Assembly: GCA_019637645.1 (NCBI GenBank)
Contig: JAHBVH010000083.1
Location: 1-36,306, forward strand
From: Caldilineaceae bacterium
Lineage (GTDB): Bacteria; Chloroflexota; Anaerolineae; Caldilineales; Caldilineaceae
DNA: 36,306 nucleotides
Direction: 5' to 3'
Part shown: piece by piece, positions 33,919-36,306 of the stretch
Numbering within the stretch: the first letter of the stretch is position 1
Layout: each line of letters starts with the position of its first letter
Position numbers and translations under genes: made by a program
The notes under the pieces: model-generated
What the model saw: only the letters and a program-made list of their open reading frames with translations
What the model was told of the DNA's origin: nothing
The model's database searches: none

Positions 33919-34412
33919 TGTGACTCTTTTCCATTGCTTGATGAGCATGATTGTTTGTGACATACTGCCTGCAAGTATGCAGCAAACCAAGCAGATTGAC
34001 AAACATCCGCGGCTTGTCTGCCCTACCGTTTTTGCTTTTTACTCGCCTGTTTTCGTGGTAAGATAGAGCTGACCGCGCCTTGCATTGGCGGTTGTGGGAA
34101 CCATCGCGCCAACGCCGCGTATGCTGCCGCCTTTACCCACGGCTACGTTGACCCGGACGGCCACAGGGACAACCTACGTTTCAGTTGCGGCGAGCAACAG
34201 GGTGGTCGTTGCCACCTTCCATGACAGTAGCGGGGCGTCGTTGTTATCGAGCGCGGTACCCGTGGCCGCCACCGCGTTGACCCCAACGGCAACTGCTCCC
34301 TACACCATCCCGGTGCCACGTCGCGCTTTGGTGTACGAGTATGCGATTGTACAAACACAAGGATGACTACAACTTTACTAAGATCTAGAGAACAAACCAA
34401 AAGAGGAACGAT
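33919..34412. other. Intergenic region with a doubtful small gene
   Basis: About 490 bases between the divergent M20 peptidase and MDR dehydrogenase genes. A plus-strand frame (34121-34366) is listed separately. TAAGAT at about 34058-34063 could be a -10 box, without a convincing -35 partner. Nothing else was recognised. Confidence 0.4.
34121..34366 (+). CDS. Doubtful small Thr/Ala/Pro-rich protein
   Basis: An 81-residue frame from ATG 34121 (open back to TTG 34085) with LPPLPTATLTRTATGTTYVS, NRVVVATFHDSSGA and a second TALTPTATAP stretch. I recognise no family. It has no ribosome-binding site and no signal peptide. The Thr/Pro-rich segments resemble linkers of secreted Chloroflexota proteins, so it may be a fragment of one. 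It could equally be non-coding. Confidence 0.22.
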   Translation: MLPPLPTATLTRTATGTTYVSVAASNRVVVATFHDSSGASLLSSAVPVAATALTPTATAPYTIPVPRRALVYEYAIVQTQG

Positions 34413-35435
34413 ATGCGTGAGATAAATCAAGTGGTCGTAACCGGCCAGCATGCCGTAGAGCTACAGACCGTACCCTTCGAGGAGCGTCCCTTGGCCGCTG
34501 ATGAATTGTTGATTGAAACCGAGGCAACCTTTATTAGCGCGGGGACGGAGCTGGCGAACTACACCGGCAAAGAGCCCAAGGTCTTTCTCCCTGGCAACTG
34601 GTGTACATACCCTTGGCGATCGGGCTATGCCAACGTCGGCCTGGTGCAGGCGGTCGGCGCTGGTGTGGAGCGGGTTAAAGTTGGGCAGCGGGTCTTTAGC
34701 TATGGTAACCATGCCTCGCTGGTGCGCTATTCCCAAAAGCGGTTGGTGGTGCCCGTGCCGGCGGATATTCCGCCCGTCTTGGCAGCGGCCACGCGGATGG
34801 CTGGTGTCGCCATGACCGCGCTGATTGTCAGCGAAATTCGCGATAATCCGTGGGTTGCCGTCTTTGGCCTGGGGACCGTGGGCAATCTAGCGGCCCAAAT
34901 GTTTCGGATCCGCGGCTGCCGGGTGATTGGCGTAGATCCGGTGCCCTATCGCCGCACCTTGGCCGAACAATGTGGGATCGAATTGACCGTGGGTGGCGAT
35001 CCAGAAAGTACGCAAGCGGCGATTATGGAACTGACCGGTGGCAAAGGCGCCGCGATTACCGTCGATGCCGTCGGTCACAGCGCGGTAGTGATGCAGGCCG
35101 CCAAAGCAACGGCCAGTTTTGGGCAATTGGTGATTCTGGGCTCGCCCCGGGTGCCGGTAGAGGGCAACTTGACCGAACTATTGTCCGATGTGCATCTTCG
35201 CTGGATCACGTTGCGGGGGGCGTTGGAATGGTGTGTGCCGATGTACCCTGATGTGGGAAATCGCACCTCCCAATGGAGCAAGCAAGAGACCATTTTTGAT
35301 TGGCTGCGGCGTGGCCTCTTGCAGGTCGAGCCGCTCGTCTCCCACCAGTTGCCACCAAGCGCCATCAAAACGGCCTATGATGGCCTCCTCCACCAACCGG
35401 AGAGCTATACGGGGGTGGCCTTGGTCTGGCAGTAA
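34413..35435 (+). CDS. MDR-superfamily NAD(P)-dependent dehydrogenase lacking the zinc site
   Basis: A 340-residue medium-chain dehydrogenase/reductase. The N-terminal GroES-like domain has ATFISAGTELANYTG where zinc enzymes have CGTD, and SGYANVGLVQAVGAG where they have GHE; the four-Cys structural loop is also absent. The Rossmann domain is intact: WVAVFGLGTVGNLAAQMF and GCRVIGVDPVPYRR, where Asp at the end of strand 2 favours NAD. TVDAVGHSAVV and LVILGSPR follow. A sugar or polyol dehydrogenase role is likely from context, but catalysis would be zinc-independent. GAGGAA precedes the ATG. Confidence 0.85.
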   Translation: MREINQVVVTGQHAVELQTVPFEERPLAADELLIETEATFISAGTELANYTGKEPKVFLPGNWCTYPWRSGYANVGLVQAVGAGVERVKVGQRVFSYGNHASLVRYSQKRLVVPVPADIPPVLAAATRMAGVAMTALIVSEIRDNPWVAVFGLGTVGNLAAQMFRIRGCRVIGVDPVPYRRTLAEQCGIELTVGGDPESTQAAIMELTGGKGAAITVDAVGHSAVVMQAAKATASFGQLVILGSPRVPVEGNLTELLSDVHLRWITLRGALEWCVPMYPDVGNRTSQWSKQETIFDWLRRGLLQVEPLVSHQLPPSAIKTAYDGLLHQPESYTGVALVWQ

Positions 35436-35438
35436 AGA

Positions 35439-35471
35439 AAAAAGGTGCTGCGCGATCGCACAGCACCTTTC
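35439..35471 (-). terminator. Rho-independent terminator, minus-strand gene side
   Basis: AAAGGTGCTG (35442-35451) pairs with CAGCACCTTT (35462-35471); the intervening CGCGATCGCA can add two pairs after a mismatch. On the minus strand the stem is followed by a T run (complement of 35439-35444), which ends the transcript 5 bases past the stop at 35476. It may also serve the plus-strand dehydrogenase. Confidence 0.8.
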
Positions 35472-35475
35472 ACAT

Positions 35476-36015
35476 CTAGGCCACTACCGGTAGGGACGCT
35501 ATGGGGAACATACCGCGCTGCGAGGTGAAATAGAGATCTTGCCGTGCTCCCTGTTGTTGGCTAAAGCCGCCAATTTGGTGGCCGGTTGAATCATAGAGGG
35601 TGACCTGTTTGGCTTGGCGTACCGCCACCCGATTGACCTGGGGGAAGTAGGCATATTCCAGAGCATTTTGGCCGCCCGACGAGGCTGGCATGCCCAATTC
35701 GGCTGGCCACCAACTGGCGGCTGTTCGGCCCCATCCCACGGCAGCAGTGGCTGTTGTGGCTGCCGGTGCGGCCCAATAGAGTGCAGAAAGATCATGGCAA
35801 AGGGCATCGACGCGCCCCTTGAGTGAATGGTTAAACATATCCCCAATCATCAACATCCCTCCCCGCATCCATTGCCCCATCCCGCCAAATTCGGCATGCG
35901 AAAACTGGGCAGCCGCGCCATTGCCAGCCTGAATGGCTCCATAGAGCTGCCGCACAGCGTCCACAGAAAACCCATGTTTGGCAGCCAATGTTTTCAATTC
36001 TGCTTCGACGTTCAT
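35476..36015 (-). CDS. Conserved hypothetical protein (GGMGQWMRGGM motif)
   Basis: A 179-residue soluble protein from ATG 36015 (GAGGGAA ahead; an open extension to 36069 is not supported). The N-terminal half has ELKTLAAKHGFSVDAVRQL, GGMGQWMRGGMLMIGDMFN and LKGRVDALCHDLSALY, a pattern I associate with a widely distributed uncharacterised family. The C-terminal half has WWPAELGMPASSGGQN, YAYFPQVNRVAVRQ and TLYDSTGHQIGGFSQQQG, a beta-rich domain. No catalytic motif is recognised. It is convergent with the MDR dehydrogenase, followed by a strong terminator. Function unknown. Confidence 0.75.
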   Translation of the reverse strand: MNVEAELKTLAAKHGFSVDAVRQLYGAIQAGNGAAAQFSHAEFGGMGQWMRGGMLMIGDMFNHSLKGRVDALCHDLSALYWAAPAATTATAAVGWGRTAASWWPAELGMPASSGGQNALEYAYFPQVNRVAVRQAKQVTLYDSTGHQIGGFSQQQGARQDLYFTSQRGMFPIASLPVVA

Positions 36016-36243
36016 TTTGCGTTCCCTCTTACTCCGCTTGCCGACCCACCCGTGGTTGTCTATCAACACGGCTGACTATACAGGTCGGCAATTTTAATGC
36101 GCTTCTATTGTACCTCCCTGTTACAGCCGCACAGTAAAGAGCATACCCAACTTTGGCAACTTGTGGAGAAAATCTTAAACGTAGGCCACCACGGCCCCTA
36201 GTGCCGCCCTACTGGGCCATCGGGCGCTGCGCCACCCTAAAAA

Positions 36244-36306
36244 CTGCCGGATGAACTTGACCGCCAAAGTCCGGCCTTTCAACGGCTCTATGCCCAACGC
36301 AGCGCC
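36244..36306 (+). mobile_element. Possible transposase fragment at the right edge
   Basis: The last 21 codons read LPDELDRQSPAFQRLYAQRS-A, similar to a segment near the DDE active-site end of some transposases (LDRxSPAFxxLYxQRSAxERIN). A stop lies just upstream (36238-36240), so the piece is frameshifted or decayed, and the window ends before any check is possible. Confidence 0.25.

Overview
The window looks like a chromosomal accessory region of a mesophilic or moderately thermophilic Chloroflexota bacterium (Anaerolineae/Caldilineae type). This is inference. It rests on the family mix (many sugar ABC transporters, LacI regulators, TIM-barrel isomerases, large subtilases with beta-repeat tails), the dispersed GACGCGGAT-type and CCTGTCAGG-type palindromes, and moderately high GC with frequent GGC/GCC codons. 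No rRNA, tRNA or CRISPR array was seen.

Layout. 1-5414: a carbohydrate-uptake block with a cut-off MalK-like ATPase (minus), a TIM-barrel sugar isomerase, and a family-1 binding protein followed by two CUT1 permeases. 5644-9502: a lower-GC island with a PrcB-like lipoprotein and a very large exported subtilase whose signal peptide is out of frame at a C8 tract. 9567-9800: a terminator and a structured-RNA-like stretch resembling the 5' part of a group II intron. 9812-16901 (minus): a complete Opp/Dpp-type transporter operon led by a LacI-family repressor, with a good promoter and a perfect 16-bp operator over the predicted transcription start. 17164-21131: an IolE-like isomerase, a decayed VapBC-type module, a Gfo/Idh/MocA dehydrogenase and another TIM-barrel isomerase. 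21247-24541: a stand-alone acyl-carrier-like protein, a DoxX-type membrane protein and a diheme c-type cytochrome. 24570-26662 (minus): a NarL/NarX-type two-component pair with six 15-bp tandem repeats in its leader. 26967-36015: a permuted papain-fold enzyme, a cytoplasmic GH106-like glycosidase, a metallophosphoesterase, an amidase, an M20 peptidase, a zinc-site-less MDR dehydrogenase and a conserved hypothetical protein. The right edge may hold a transposase remnant.

How it may work together. The sugar genes suggest import of plant-type oligosaccharides by a CUT1 and an Opp-family transporter. Cleavage would be intracellular, since the GH106-like enzyme has no signal peptide. Oxidation and isomerisation would follow through the MocA/MDR dehydrogenases and three TIM-barrel isomerases. 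LacI-type repression links the Opp-like operon to sugars rather than peptides.

The most unusual points are the PrcB-like lipoprotein next to a subtilase (as in the Treponema dentilisin locus), the C8 tract that could switch export of that protease, the tandem-repeat leader of the two-component operon, and stem-loops placed just after the binding-protein gene in both transporter operons.
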